Assembly (NCBI GenBank): GCA_963638105.1
Contig: CAVHPP010000015.1
Coordinates: 1 to 47,177 of the forward strand
Length of the DNA: 47,177 bases
Source of the DNA: CAG-217 sp963638105
Lineage (GTDB): Bacteria; Bacillota; Clostridia; Oscillospirales; Acutalibacteraceae
Direction: 5' to 3'
Positions within the stretch are counted from its first letter, which is position 1; each line of letters begins with the position of its first letter. This document shows positions 22,601 through 30,357 of the stretch, one piece after another. Under the pieces are notes generated by a model. It was not told where the DNA came from. It searched no databases and was given only the letters and a program-made list of their open reading frames with translations. A program made the translations under genes and the position numbers.

Positions 22601-22724
22601 TTTGTGAGAAGCGAATATATAATCTTAGCGAGCAGACCGTTTGAATATCCAAACGGTGCTTTTGCCGTTAGGGGGGTACCCTGAGACCTGTCAGTTTTCT
22701 GTATAGTAGATTACGAATACCTTT

Positions 22725-23282
22725 TTATAAACAAAGTATATTTCTGTTATTCTCAATAAATTTTATATTGAAATCAGCAAAAGCTTCAGGTGATTCCGGA
22801 GCTTTATTTTTTAGCCACTCTATCTGCACATGACAGATTGCTCCCGACAGTAAAAATATATTGTACCGTTCCATTGATTTTGAAGGCATATCACCAAGTG
22901 CGTTGATAAGAAACTGATCCGTATTGTCTTGTATCGATTCATAAAAGCCATTTGAACAAAGCAGTAAAATTTCTTTTCTGTGTTCAAGATAATAATTATA
23001 TAAAACGATAAGATTTTGTCGCATTGCTGAAATATCAGTGTCGTGCTGATGTGGCATTTGTTGTGCGATTTCATTATTCATTCGGTCAATGTAAGAGTAA
23101 ATTATATCTTCAAGTGAAGAAAAATTTCTGTAATAGGAAGCTTTCGCAACGCCGGATACAGAGATAATATCGGAAACCCTGATTTCCGAAAACTTTTTCT
23201 TTTCCATAAGTGAAAAAAGAGCATCTTGAATACTTCTTTTTACTCGCATATTCTCAATATAACGTTTATCGGTTATTTTCAT
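22725..23282 (-). CDS. TetR/AcrR family repressor, divergent from MATE pump
   Basis: 185 residues from MKITDKRYIENMRVKRS. The N-terminal HTH is typical of TetR: IQDALFSLMEKKKFSEIRVSDII, then GVAKASYYRNFSSLEDII. The C-terminal ligand domain (about 60-185) is all helical and not recognisable further. The earlier TTG start (23321) is less likely; the chosen ATG has AGAGG about 12 nt upstream. AT-rich codon use differs from the host. It is divergent from the MATE gene with palindromic sites in between, so it most likely represses the pump and itself, relieved by a pump substrate. Confidence 0.88.
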   Translation of the reverse strand: MKITDKRYIENMRVKRSIQDALFSLMEKKKFSEIRVSDIISVSGVAKASYYRNFSSLEDIIYSYIDRMNNEIAQQMPHQHDTDISAMRQNLIVLYNYYLEHRKEILLLCSNGFYESIQDNTDQFLINALGDMPSKSMERYNIFLLSGAICHVQIEWLKNKAPESPEAFADFNIKFIENNRNILCL

Positions 23283-23303
23283 TTCTGTAACACGCCTCTC
23301 AAT

Positions 23304-23332
23304 CTGAGACGAAACCGCCAAAATAGTCTCAG
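23304..23332. promoter_or_regulatory. Inverted repeat CTGAGAC-N15-GTCTCAG
   Basis: Two perfect 7-bp arms (23304-23310, 23326-23332) just upstream of the tetR ATG. A second candidate operator for autoregulation; the wide spacer makes it weaker than the 23362 site. Confidence 0.4.
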
Positions 23333-23361
23333 GTTAATATATTCTCATTCAAATCTTAATG

Positions 23362-23378
23362 TGATACAATATGTATCA
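23362..23378. promoter_or_regulatory. Probable TetR operator overlapping the MATE -10 box
   Basis: Perfect palindrome TGATACA-ATA-TGTATCA. The likely MATE -10 element TACAAT (23365-23370) lies inside it, so a bound repressor would block RNA polymerase. Confidence 0.68.
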
Positions 23379-23429
23379 GATATTGATTATATCATAAATT
23401 TGATAAAATTACAAGGAGGTCGTTATTTT

Positions 23430-24776
23430 ATGGAAAACGATAAAAGCCTGGAGGTTTTCAGCAGTATGCCTGTTCCCAAAGCTGTTATAAAAAATGCATT
23501 GCCTGCAATGGCAGCCATGCTGATGGTTCTCATTTATAACCTTGCTGATACATTTTTTATTGGTCAGACACATAATGCACTGCTGGTTGCGGCTGTTTCT
23601 CTTGCAACGCCGGTTTACCTGATTTTTATGTCTCTTGGCACTCTATTCGGAATCGGTGGTACTTCGGTGATATCAAGAGCTTTAGGCGAAGGGAATAAGG
23701 AAAAAGCAAAAAAAGCTTGTGCTTTCTGCTTCTGGGGTTGTATCATTGTTGGCATTTTTCTTGCGGCACTAATTCTTATATTTATGAAGCCGATTCTCAA
23801 GCTAATCGGTGCCAGTGCGGATACCCATGGATATGCAAAGGATTATCTTAGCATTGTTGTACTTGCCGGTCCTTTTGTGCTTGTCTCAAATTGCTATGGA
23901 AACGTCATCCGCTCAGAAGGAAAATCAGGAAAAGCAATGCTTGGACTTCTCATCGGAAATTTAGTTAATGTCATTCTTGATCCGATTTTTATTTTAGTTC
24001 TTGGTATGGATATCAAAGGTGCGGCAATCGCAACCGTGATTGGAAATATTGTCGGCGCAGGATTTTATATTTCTTATTTTCTGAAAGGAAAATCCATGCT
24101 TTCCATTAAATTAAAAGATTTTACCGTGAAGCATGGAATCGCTACCGGTGTACTGGCTATCGGTGTTCCTGCCGCTTTGGGCGATGTGCTTATGAGCGTA
24201 TCTCAGATTATCATCAACAGTCAGATGTCGCACTATGGAGATATGGCTGTTGCCGGAATGGGTGTTGCGATGAAAGTAGTCACAATCACCGGCATGATTT
24301 GTATGGGGTTAGGACAGGGCGTACAACCGATTCTGGGTTATTGTGTAGGAGCTAAAATGTGGAAACGTTTTAAAGAAGTCTTCAAGTTTTCCATTATTTT
24401 TGCATTGATTTTAGGATCTGTTCTGGCAATCATCTGTTATGTGTTCACAAATCAAATCTTAAGTGTTTTCCTAACGGATCAGACTGCATTTGCATATTCT
24501 GTTCAATTTGCAAGGATCCTTCTTAGCACCAGCTTCCTGTTTGGCGTGTTTTATGTGCTTGTTAATGCCCTTCAGGCAATGGGAGCAGCAACACCGGCAC
24601 TGCTTATCAGCATGAGCCGCCAGGGTATTATTTTTATTCCGGCATTATTTATTTTACAGGCAATAATCGGTATGACGGGACTTGTATGGGCACAGCCTGT
24701 TGCCGACATATTGTCGCTGTTGATTGCTGTTGTGCTGTTTGTTAAAACAATGAAGAAGCAAAGTGCCATCAATTAA
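23430..24776 (+). CDS. MATE family multidrug/Na+ antiporter
   Basis: 448 residues, twelve predicted membrane helices in two six-helix halves. Family pattern: an early LPAMAAMLMVLIYNLADTFF helix with FIGQTHN, the IGGTSVISRALGEGN motif after helix 2, and in the second half VAGMGVAMKVVTITGMICMGLGQG with QPILGYCVGAK. Exports cationic drugs or metabolites using Na+ or H+. The start at MENDKSLEVF is fixed by AAGGAGG 9 nt upstream; earlier codons in frame read through the operator region. AT-rich, part of the foreign cassette with tetR. Confidence 0.93.
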   Translation: MENDKSLEVFSSMPVPKAVIKNALPAMAAMLMVLIYNLADTFFIGQTHNALLVAAVSLATPVYLIFMSLGTLFGIGGTSVISRALGEGNKEKAKKACAFCFWGCIIVGIFLAALILIFMKPILKLIGASADTHGYAKDYLSIVVLAGPFVLVSNCYGNVIRSEGKSGKAMLGLLIGNLVNVILDPIFILVLGMDIKGAAIATVIGNIVGAGFYISYFLKGKSMLSIKLKDFTVKHGIATGVLAIGVPAALGDVLMSVSQIIINSQMSHYGDMAVAGMGVAMKVVTITGMICMGLGQGVQPILGYCVGAKMWKRFKEVFKFSIIFALILGSVLAIICYVFTNQILSVFLTDQTAFAYSVQFARILLSTSFLFGVFYVLVNALQAMGAATPALLISMSRQGIIFIPALFILQAIIGMTGLVWAQPVADILSLLIAVVLFVKTMKKQSAIN

Positions 24777-24786
24777 ATATTAGAGG

Positions 24787-24832
24787 GCTTCTCAACATCG
24801 GAATTCTTCCGGTGCTGAGAAGCTAATTTTAA
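24787..24832 (+). terminator. Terminator of the MATE gene
   Basis: GCTTCTCA (24787-24794) pairs with TGAGAAGC (24815-24822), with an inner CGGAA/TTCCG stem, then TAATTTTAAT. Confidence 0.85.
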
Positions 24833-24945
24833 TATAATAGAAAGATTAAAAAATACGAAGAAATCCGTTTGAATAAAGAAAGAGGTATAGCCAATTTATC
24901 GGGATTACACCGTAATTCCTTAAATGCTGCCTTATTAGCCCATGG

Positions 24946-24987
24946 AAAAAGCCTTGCTTTCTTTATTGGAGCGGATTACGAGACTCG
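24946..24987. repeat. 42-bp direct repeat of the tRNA-Gly 3' end (attL-like)
   Basis: Identical to 25112-25153: the right half of the tRNA terminator, the spacer, the encoded CCA and the acceptor and T-arm bases. Repeats of a tRNA 3' end next to foreign DNA are the usual footprint of tRNA-targeted integration. No integrase remains. The 24833-24945 stretch is AT-rich with no recognisable gene. Confidence 0.7.
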
Positions 24988-24988
24988 C

Positions 24989-25051
24989 CCGGTGCGCTTC
25001 TGCGCGCACCGGCACGCACGCGGGCATCGCAACGGTCCCCCGGACTGTTGC
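24989..25051. repeat. Two palindromic modules between the tRNA-Gly repeats
   Basis: CCGGTGCGC-TTCTGC-GCGCACCGG (24989-25012) and GCAACGGTCC-CCC-GGACTGTTGC (25029-25051). The second is the same CCC-loop module as 15539-15559 with changed stem bases. Confidence 0.72.
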
Positions 25052-25097
25052 TACCCTGGCGGGTTGCCCTGTTCGAGTCTCTCAATAATTGTAGAAC

Positions 25098-25128
25098 AAA
25101 AAAAGCAAGGCAAAAAGCCTTGCTTTCT
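25098..25128 (-). terminator. Terminator of tRNA-Gly
   Basis: AAAGCAAGGC (25102-25111), five-A loop, GCCTTGCTTT (25117-25126). On the minus strand it is followed by a T-run. Confidence 0.85.
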
Positions 25129-25132
25129 TTAT

Positions 25133-25208
25133 TGGAGCGGATTACGAGACTCGAACTCGCTACCTCCACCTTGGCAAGGTGGCGCTCTACCAGATGAGCT
25201 AAATCCGC
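25133..25208 (-). tRNA. tRNA-Gly (anticodon GCC)
   Basis: Minus strand cloverleaf of 76 nt including encoded CCA. Acceptor GCGGATT/AATCCGC, D-stem GCTC/GAGC, anticodon stem CCACC/GGTGG with loop TTGCCAA (anticodon GCC), T-loop TTCGAGT. A consensus promoter lies 14 nt upstream and a terminator downstream. Its 3' end is duplicated at 24946-24987. Confidence 0.97.
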
Positions 25209-25221
25209 AAACGATAGTGTT

Positions 25222-25250
25222 ATTATACCCAGCAGGGGCGGGTTTGTCAA
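25222..25250 (-). promoter_or_regulatory. Promoter of tRNA-Gly
   Basis: Minus strand consensus TTGACA (25245-25250), a 17-nt spacer, and consensus TATAAT (25222-25227). Confidence 0.9.
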
Positions 25251-25432
25251 GCCCTTTTTTTGCCGATGGGAATAAAAAGTGCCGCCCTCTTGTGGGCATA
25301 ACGATTGGCACCACAACATATAGGTAAGAAGTGGGGTTTCTCTAAAGAATTTGCCGATATAGTTGCGCACCGGGGCGATCCGTGTTAAAATGAGGGAAGA
25401 ACCGGGCAGCATTACCGAAGGGAGGTGGCACC

Positions 25433-27046
25433 GTGAAGCCGTATAATTACTTTGACGACGAGGAAGAACAGCCGCAGCCGTCTGCGCAGGTGCGCTTGGC
25501 TCAACTGGTTGCTGCCTTGCAAGTGAACGGCGCCAAGCTGCGCCGCACGGTGCGCCGGGACGAAGAAATTGTAGAAGAACTGCGGGACTATCCCAACCTG
25601 CGCCGGGCTGCGCTGAAGTGGCTGGCGGTGGCGCTGTTTGTGCTGGCAGTGGTGATTGCCATTATCTCCTTTGCCGTGTCCCTGCACAACCAGAGCAAGT
25701 GGAACGAGCGTTTTTGCGATCAGGCGGGGCAGGTGTGCACCGATTATATCGCCAAGTACGGCGCCTGCCGCTGGGAGTCCATGGACGAACGCTACGGCAA
25801 GAAAATGGCGCGTATGACCGGCGTGTCTTATCTGCGGCGGATGGATTTTAACGGCGACGGTCGGGACGAACTGCTGATCTGCTATTTGGAAAAGGGTCTG
25901 TATTTTTTTGATATTTGGGGCTTTGACGGCAAGAACTTCAGCAAGTTCTACTCCGCCAACGCCTGCTATGCCTCCGGCGATAGCAAGCTGGGCAGCTGGG
26001 TGGTGTTGTACCACACCGGGCGCCGCTACCAGGTGGGGGTGTGCGATCCGCAAAAACCCACGGAAGTGACTCTGTATGCCATGCGGGGCAAGAAGTTCAA
26101 AAAGGCCGGCAGCTGCCAATATAATGTAGATACCGGCGTATTTTCCCAGAACGACAAGCCCAACACCGAGGACTTTGAGCGGTTGCAGCTGTCCTGTATT
26201 CGGGAGACCCGGGCGGAGGTGCTGGTGGATACGGTGACCGCCGCTATGGAGGAATTCAACACCAAGACCACGGCGGAGATCGAGGCCAGTCTGCCGGACG
26301 CCACCCTGAAAAAGCAAGCCTACTACGATGTGGTGGACGATTTGAACCGCCAGTACGGCTCCGCCACCTACAAGACCGAGGGCGGTATCGGCTATGTAGA
26401 CGGCCTGGCTGTGGTGGAAGAGATTGATTTTGACGGCGACGGCAACAAGGAGCTGCTCACCGTCTATCGCCGCCAGGTGAAAAAGACGGAGAAGAACGAC
26501 TGGACCGGAGAGCAGACCCTGATCAATGTGCCGGTATACAGCCTGCGGGTGTACAACTGGAACGGCAGCATTGCCAAGTGCATTTTCACCCGGGATCAAA
26601 TTTGCCAGCCCTTTACAGATGATGAGGAGGCGGCGCAGAACACCCAGTTCTATATCCTGCGCAAAAGCGGCAAAAAGACTGACTTGTGCTTCAATGCCTA
26701 TCGGCGGGAGAGCCAGTCGGTGTATACGGCGGCCTCTCGGATCTTTCGACTCAAGGGAGAGCAGTTCTCTGTGGTGTATGACGCCAAGATGGAGTATGAG
26801 TACGGCTACAAGACCTATTATCTGGACGGCGAAAGTGTATATGAGTCTACTTTTAACACAAAGGGCTATACTGTGCCGTACTTTATGAACGACGCCGGGT
26901 ACGATGCCGGGGTGTTTACCGTGGTGTACCTGTCCGGCGACAAGACCCACCAGGATGCTATCCGCAGCCGGGTGAGCACCGTGGAACAGCATATCCAGTC
27001 CCTCAATGACGAGTATGTGCCGGAGCGGCTGCAAAATGTGAATTAA
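25433..27046 (+). CDS. Membrane-anchored protein with two DxDGDG calcium-loop (FG-GAP/VCBS-like) motifs
   Basis: 537 residues from a GTG start with GGGAGG 8 nt upstream. An acidic cytosolic N-terminus (1-60), one membrane helix (about 62-84), then a large extracellular part. That part has two copies of a calcium-loop strand, MDFNGDGRDELLICY (about residue 138) and IDFDGDGNKELLTVY (about 335), each followed by beta-rich sequence with many tyrosines, resembling integrin-like FG-GAP/VCBS blades. I cannot assign a function; a surface sensing or binding role is a guess. It stands alone: the tRNA lies upstream and repeats follow. Codon use matches the host. Confidence 0.8.
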   Translation: MKPYNYFDDEEEQPQPSAQVRLAQLVAALQVNGAKLRRTVRRDEEIVEELRDYPNLRRAALKWLAVALFVLAVVIAIISFAVSLHNQSKWNERFCDQAGQVCTDYIAKYGACRWESMDERYGKKMARMTGVSYLRRMDFNGDGRDELLICYLEKGLYFFDIWGFDGKNFSKFYSANACYASGDSKLGSWVVLYHTGRRYQVGVCDPQKPTEVTLYAMRGKKFKKAGSCQYNVDTGVFSQNDKPNTEDFERLQLSCIRETRAEVLVDTVTAAMEEFNTKTTAEIEASLPDATLKKQAYYDVVDDLNRQYGSATYKTEGGIGYVDGLAVVEEIDFDGDGNKELLTVYRRQVKKTEKNDWTGEQTLINVPVYSLRVYNWNGSIAKCIFTRDQICQPFTDDEEAAQNTQFYILRKSGKKTDLCFNAYRRESQSVYTAASRIFRLKGEQFSVVYDAKMEYEYGYKTYYLDGESVYESTFNTKGYTVPYFMNDAGYDAGVFTVVYLSGDKTHQDAIRSRVSTVEQHIQSLNDEYVPERLQNVN

Positions 27047-27070
27047 CATAGGTTTTGTTATCGCACCGGC

Positions 27071-27257
27071 GGGCGGCAGATTGCCGCCCCTACCATCGGT
27101 GGGGGTAAGCCTCCTATGAATTTTGCAACCGATGTCACATACTGTTTGTAGGGCTCGATGCCCACATCGAGCCGTTTTGTTTTATCCCCTCAGTCACTTC
27201 GTGACAGCTCCCCTTAAAAATAAGGGGAGCCGATTTATAGGCATTGACGGAGGGATT
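27071..27257. repeat. Cluster of three palindromic modules
   Basis: GGGCGGCAG-ATTGCCGCCC type (27071-27089); GGCTCGAT-GCCCAC-ATCGAGCC (27152-27173), a compensated version of 15655-15676; and a 74-bp MITE-like copy (27184-27257) bounded by ATCCCCTC and GAGGGATT with GTCAC-TTC-GTGAC and CTCCCCTTAAAAATAAGGGGAG stems. No gene in 27047-27336. Confidence 0.82.
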
Positions 27258-27280
27258 ATAAGGCAAAATTTTAGCATAAT

Positions 27281-27314
27281 AAAAAAGAAAGCACACGGTT
27301 TTCGCCGTGTGCTC
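27281..27314 (-). terminator. Terminator of the uracil-DNA glycosylase gene
   Basis: GCACACGG (27291-27298) pairs with CCGTGTGC (27305-27312); on the minus strand TTTCTTTTTT follows. Confidence 0.88.
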
Positions 27315-27336
27315 TTACTATTTATAAATGTATCAA

Positions 27337-27900
27337 TCACACATTCAGGTGCAATTCTTGGATTTTATCCCGCACTTTCAGCCAGTCGCCAAAGGCGGCT
27401 TCTTTGTTATTGGGGTTGCGGAGAATGGCCGCCGGGTGATAGGTGCCCATAAACAGGGTGCCGTTTTTGTCGATAAATTCGCCGTGCTGGCGGGTGACCC
27501 GGAAGTCCTTGTCAATCAGCCGCTGGGCAGCAATGCGCCCAACGCAGATCACCAGCCGTGGGCGAATGATCTTAAATTGCTCCCGCAGCCAATGCAGGCA
27601 GGCCTCCTGCTCCTCCGGCTTGGGGTCCCGGTTCTTCGGCGGGCGGCACTTGACCATATTGGCAATGTACACATTCTTCTCCCGGCTCAGGTCAATGCTC
27701 TCCAGAAATTGGTCCAGCAGCTTGCCGGAGCGGCCCACAAAGGGCTGGCCTTGCAGGTCCTCGTTCTCCCCCGGTCCTTCGCCGATCAGGAGAATGTCTG
27801 CCGCCGGGTTGCCTACCCCAAAGACCACCTGGGTGCGGGCCTTGCATAGTTCGCAATCGGTGCAGCTAAGGCAGCGGGTTTTCAATTCGTCTAATGTCAT
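27337..27900 (-). CDS. Family 4 (UDGa-type) [4Fe-4S] uracil-DNA glycosylase
   Basis: 187 residues from MTLDELKTRC. Iron-sulfur ligands fit the family: N-terminal cysteine pairs within CLSCTDCELC (C10, C13, C16, C19) plus C85 (KCRPPKN) and C101 (EACLHWL), with the 16-residue spacing of known UDGa proteins. Active-site motif GEGPGENEDLQGQPFVGRSG and the second motif TYHPAAILRNP are present. Removes uracil from DNA after cytosine deamination. The start is set by AAGGTGA about 5 nt upstream. Single-gene unit, divergent from pduL. Confidence 0.93.
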   Translation of the reverse strand: MTLDELKTRCLSCTDCELCKARTQVVFGVGNPAADILLIGEGPGENEDLQGQPFVGRSGKLLDQFLESIDLSREKNVYIANMVKCRPPKNRDPKPEEQEACLHWLREQFKIIRPRLVICVGRIAAQRLIDKDFRVTRQHGEFIDKNGTLFMGTYHPAAILRNPNNKEAAFGDWLKVRDKIQELHLNV

Positions 27901-27934
27901 TTTTATCACCTTGCCCATTGTACCAAAATAATGG

Positions 27935-27963
27935 TTGAAAAACAATAAAAAAAGGTATAAAAT
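27935..27963 (+). promoter_or_regulatory. Promoter of pduL
   Basis: TTGAAA (27935-27940), a 17-nt spacer and TAAAAT (27958-27963). Confidence 0.65.
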
Positions 27964-28004
27964 ATCTGCGTAAGCGAGAATTACAACTTTTTGGAGGTTT
28001 TATC

Positions 28005-28583
28005 ATGGACAATCAAGTGACTGTTGAGATTTCTGCCCGCCATGTACATCTGAGCCAGGCAGATCTGGAGACCCTGTTCGGCAAGGGCTATGAACTGACG
28101 GTAAAGAAAATGCTGTCCCAGCCCGGTCAGTATGCCAGCAACGAGCGCGTGCGCGTGGTGGGTACCAAGAGCGAGTTCCCGGCTGTGTCTATCCTGGGCC
28201 CGGTGCGTAAGGCTACCCAGGTGGAGCTGAGCCTGACGGACGCCCGCTCCATCGGCGTGACTGCCCCGGTGCGGGAGAGCGGCGATATTGCCGGTTCCGG
28301 CGCCTGCAAGCTGGTGGGCCCTGCCGGTGAGGTGGAGCTGACCGAGGGCGTGATCGCTGCCAAGCGCCATATCCACGCCACTACGGCAGACGCAGAGCGT
28401 ATGGGCCTGGAGAACGGCCAGATCGTCAGCGTAGAGATCCCCTCTGCCAACGGCCGTAACCTGACCTTTGGCGATGTGGTGGTGCGTGTGTCTGACAGCT
28501 ATGCCCTGGCCATGCACATTGATACGGACGAGGCCAACGCCGCCGGTATGGCGCCCAATACCCCCGGCACGATTATTAAATAA
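28005..28583 (+). CDS. pduL: PduL-type phosphotransacylase
   Basis: 192 residues. Converts acetyl- or propanoyl-CoA and phosphate to the acyl phosphate. Two PduL domains are visible: VTVEISARHVHLS with zinc histidines near residues 13 and 15, and VIAAKRHIHAT in the second half, with ILGPVRKATQVELS and RESGDIAGS between. There is no N-terminal microcompartment-targeting helix and no shell or diol dehydratase genes nearby, so it is probably the housekeeping phosphotransacetylase that feeds acetate kinase. GGAGG lies 8 nt before the ATG; own promoter and terminator. Confidence 0.93.
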   Translation: MDNQVTVEISARHVHLSQADLETLFGKGYELTVKKMLSQPGQYASNERVRVVGTKSEFPAVSILGPVRKATQVELSLTDARSIGVTAPVRESGDIAGSGACKLVGPAGEVELTEGVIAAKRHIHATTADAERMGLENGQIVSVEIPSANGRNLTFGDVVVRVSDSYALAMHIDTDEANAAGMAPNTPGTIIK

Positions 28584-28604
28584 GTATAGGTATTAAGCAG
28601 TAAA

Positions 28605-28635
28605 AAAAGAGCACCCACCCGGGTGCTCTTTTTTA
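28605..28635 (+). terminator. Terminator of pduL
   Basis: AGAGCACCC (28608-28616) pairs with GGGTGCTCT (28621-28629), then TTTTT. Confidence 0.9.
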
Positions 28636-28647
28636 TGTGGAAAATGC

Positions 28648-28699
28648 GGGCGGCAGGTTGCCGCCCCAACGATCGGTGGGAGCAAGCCCCCGCTCTACG
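28648..28699. repeat. Palindromic modules between pduL and the csoR-like gene
   Basis: GGGCGGCAGGTTGCCGCCC (28648-28666), then the inverted form of the CGTAGGG...CCCGCC module (GTGGGAGCAAGCCCCCGC, 28677-28694). The order matches the 27071 cluster. Confidence 0.78.
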
Positions 28700-28732
28700 A
28701 AGGCGGTGGCGGGATTGCACCGATTGCCGTAT

Positions 28733-29038
28733 TTATTTCACAAACCGGTCGATGGCGTCGGACAGTTCGGTGAGCATTTCCGTATCGCCGTCCTCCACGG
28801 CGTGAACGATACAGTGCTCCAGGTGGTCCTTGAGGATCACCTTGCCGGTGCTGTTTAAGGCGGACTTGACCGCCGCCAGCTGCACCAGCACCTGGGAGCA
28901 ATCCTCGCCGTCCTCCACCATTTGCTTCACCTTTTGCAGGTGGCCGATGGCTCGGGCCAGTCGATTGACCACCTCCCGGGTATGGGTGTGGTCGTGATTG
29001 TGATTATGCGCCGAGGTGGGCACTTGCTTCTCGTCCAT
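28733..29038 (-). CDS. CsoR/FrmR/RcnR family metal- or electrophile-sensing repressor
   Basis: 101 residues, all helical. The CsoR copper fingerprint is intact: C47, H72 (25 residues later) and C76 (4 later), in EDCSQVLVQ and DHLEHC. An N-terminal histidine run HNHNHDHTH (11-19) adds possible metal ligands, as in RcnR-like members. The family represses metal exporters or persulfide/formaldehyde detoxification genes. Here it is the last gene of an operon with metY (5-nt gap) and no copper genes are near, so a sulfur-species (CstR-like) or other role is possible; a CstR would use two cysteines, and here the H72 supports copper. Confidence 0.88.
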   Translation of the reverse strand: MDEKQVPTSAHNHNHDHTHTREVVNRLARAIGHLQKVKQMVEDGEDCSQVLVQLAAVKSALNSTGKVILKDHLEHCIVHAVEDGDTEMLTELSDAIDRFVK

Positions 29039-29043
29039 AGGCG

Positions 29044-30312
29044 TTAGATTTTTGCCAGAGCCTGTTCCAGGTCCGCTAAAATGTCGTCAATATCCTCAAT
29101 GCCTACGCTTAGGCGCACCAGATCCGGGCGCACGCCGCAGGCCTCCAACTGTTCGTCCGTCAGCTGGCGATGGGTGGTAGATGCCGGGTGCAGGCAGCAG
29201 GTGCGAGCGTCTGCCACATGGGTGACGATGGCTGCCAGCTCCAGGCTGTCCATAAAGGTGGTGGCGGCTGCGCGACCGCCCTTGACCCCAAAGCTCACCA
29301 CGCCGCAGGTGCCGCGGGGCATATACTTCTGCGCCAGATCGTACTGGCGATCGCCCTCCAGCATGGCGCACTCCACCCAGGTCACCGCCGGGTGCTGCTT
29401 TAAGTAGGCCGCCACTTTCTTGGCGTTCTCACAATGGCGGGGGATCCGCAGGTGCAGGCTCTCCAGTCCCACATTCAGCAGGAACGCCTCGTTGGGGCTT
29501 TGCACCGCGCCCAAATCCCGCATCAGCTGCACCACCGCCTTGGTGATGTAGGCGCCCTTGCCGAAAGCCTCCGTATAGGTAATGCCGTGATAGCTGTCGT
29601 CCGGGGTGGTCAAGCCGGGGAACTTGTCATTTTGGGTCCAGTCAAAGTTGCCGCTGTCCACAATGGCGCCGCCTACGGTAGAGGCGTGGCCCTCCATATA
29701 CTTGGTGGTGGAGTGGGTTACAATGTCGCACCCAAAGTCAAAGGGGCGGCAGTTGATGGGGGTGGCAAAGGTGTTGTCCACGATCAGCGGCACGCCGGCC
29801 TTGTGGGCTACTCGGGCGAACTTTTCAATATCCAAAATCTCCAGGCTGGGGTTGGCAATGGTCTCGCCAAAAATAGCCTTGGTGTTGGGGCGAATGGCCG
29901 CCTCCAGCTCCTCCTCCGTAGCGCTGGGGGACACAAAAGTAAAGTCAATGCCCAGCTTGCGCAGGGTCACATTAAACAGATTGTAGGTGCCGCCGTAAAT
30001 GGCGGTAGAGCTGACAATGTGGTCCCCGGCGCCGGCAATATTAAAGACGGCGTAAAAGTTGGCTGCCTGGCCGCTGCCGGTGAGCATACCGGCCACGCCC
30101 CCCTCCAGCATAGCGATCTTGGCCGCCACCGTGTCGCAGGTGGGGTTTTGCAGTCTGGAGTAGAAGTAGCCGCTTTTCTTCAGGTCAAACAGGTCGCCCA
30201 TCTCCACGCTGGAGTCATACTTAAATGTGGTGCTTTGCACAATGGGCACTACCCGGGGCTCGCCGTTTTTGGGGCGGTAAGCCCCCTGTACACAAATGGT
30301 TGCCGGTTTCAT
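29044..30312 (-). CDS. metY: O-acetylhomoserine sulfhydrylase (MetY-type)
   Basis: 422 residues from MKPATICVQGAY. PLP enzyme of the Cys/Met metabolism family; makes homocysteine from O-acetylhomoserine and sulfide. Visible: YSRLQNPTCDTVAAKIAMLEGG, substrate/PLP region IYGGTYNLF, IVDNTFATP, the PLP lysine K204 in THSTTKYMEGH, and the insertion FDWTQNDKFPGLTTPDDSYHG typical of O-acetylhomoserine sulfhydrylases rather than cystathionine gamma-synthase. AGGG lies about 8 nt upstream of the chosen ATG. Downstream of apgM by 45 nt. Confidence 0.92.
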   Translation of the reverse strand: MKPATICVQGAYRPKNGEPRVVPIVQSTTFKYDSSVEMGDLFDLKKSGYFYSRLQNPTCDTVAAKIAMLEGGVAGMLTGSGQAANFYAVFNIAGAGDHIVSSTAIYGGTYNLFNVTLRKLGIDFTFVSPSATEEELEAAIRPNTKAIFGETIANPSLEILDIEKFARVAHKAGVPLIVDNTFATPINCRPFDFGCDIVTHSTTKYMEGHASTVGGAIVDSGNFDWTQNDKFPGLTTPDDSYHGITYTEAFGKGAYITKAVVQLMRDLGAVQSPNEAFLLNVGLESLHLRIPRHCENAKKVAAYLKQHPAVTWVECAMLEGDRQYDLAQKYMPRGTCGVVSFGVKGGRAAATTFMDSLELAAIVTHVADARTCCLHPASTTHRQLTDEQLEACGVRPDLVRLSVGIEDIDDILADLEQALAKI

Positions 30313-30357
30313 AGTCATTTCCCTTTCCAAAAAGAATATTTGTATTTTGCTTTTGCC

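Noticed and set aside
25412..27049. 545-codon open frame antisense to the calcium-loop protein
   Set aside because: Same shadow effect; the sense frame has a ribosome site, membrane helix and repeated motifs.
28005..28583. Bacterial microcompartment locus around pduL
   Set aside because: No shell proteins, diol dehydratase or targeting helix; single-gene unit.
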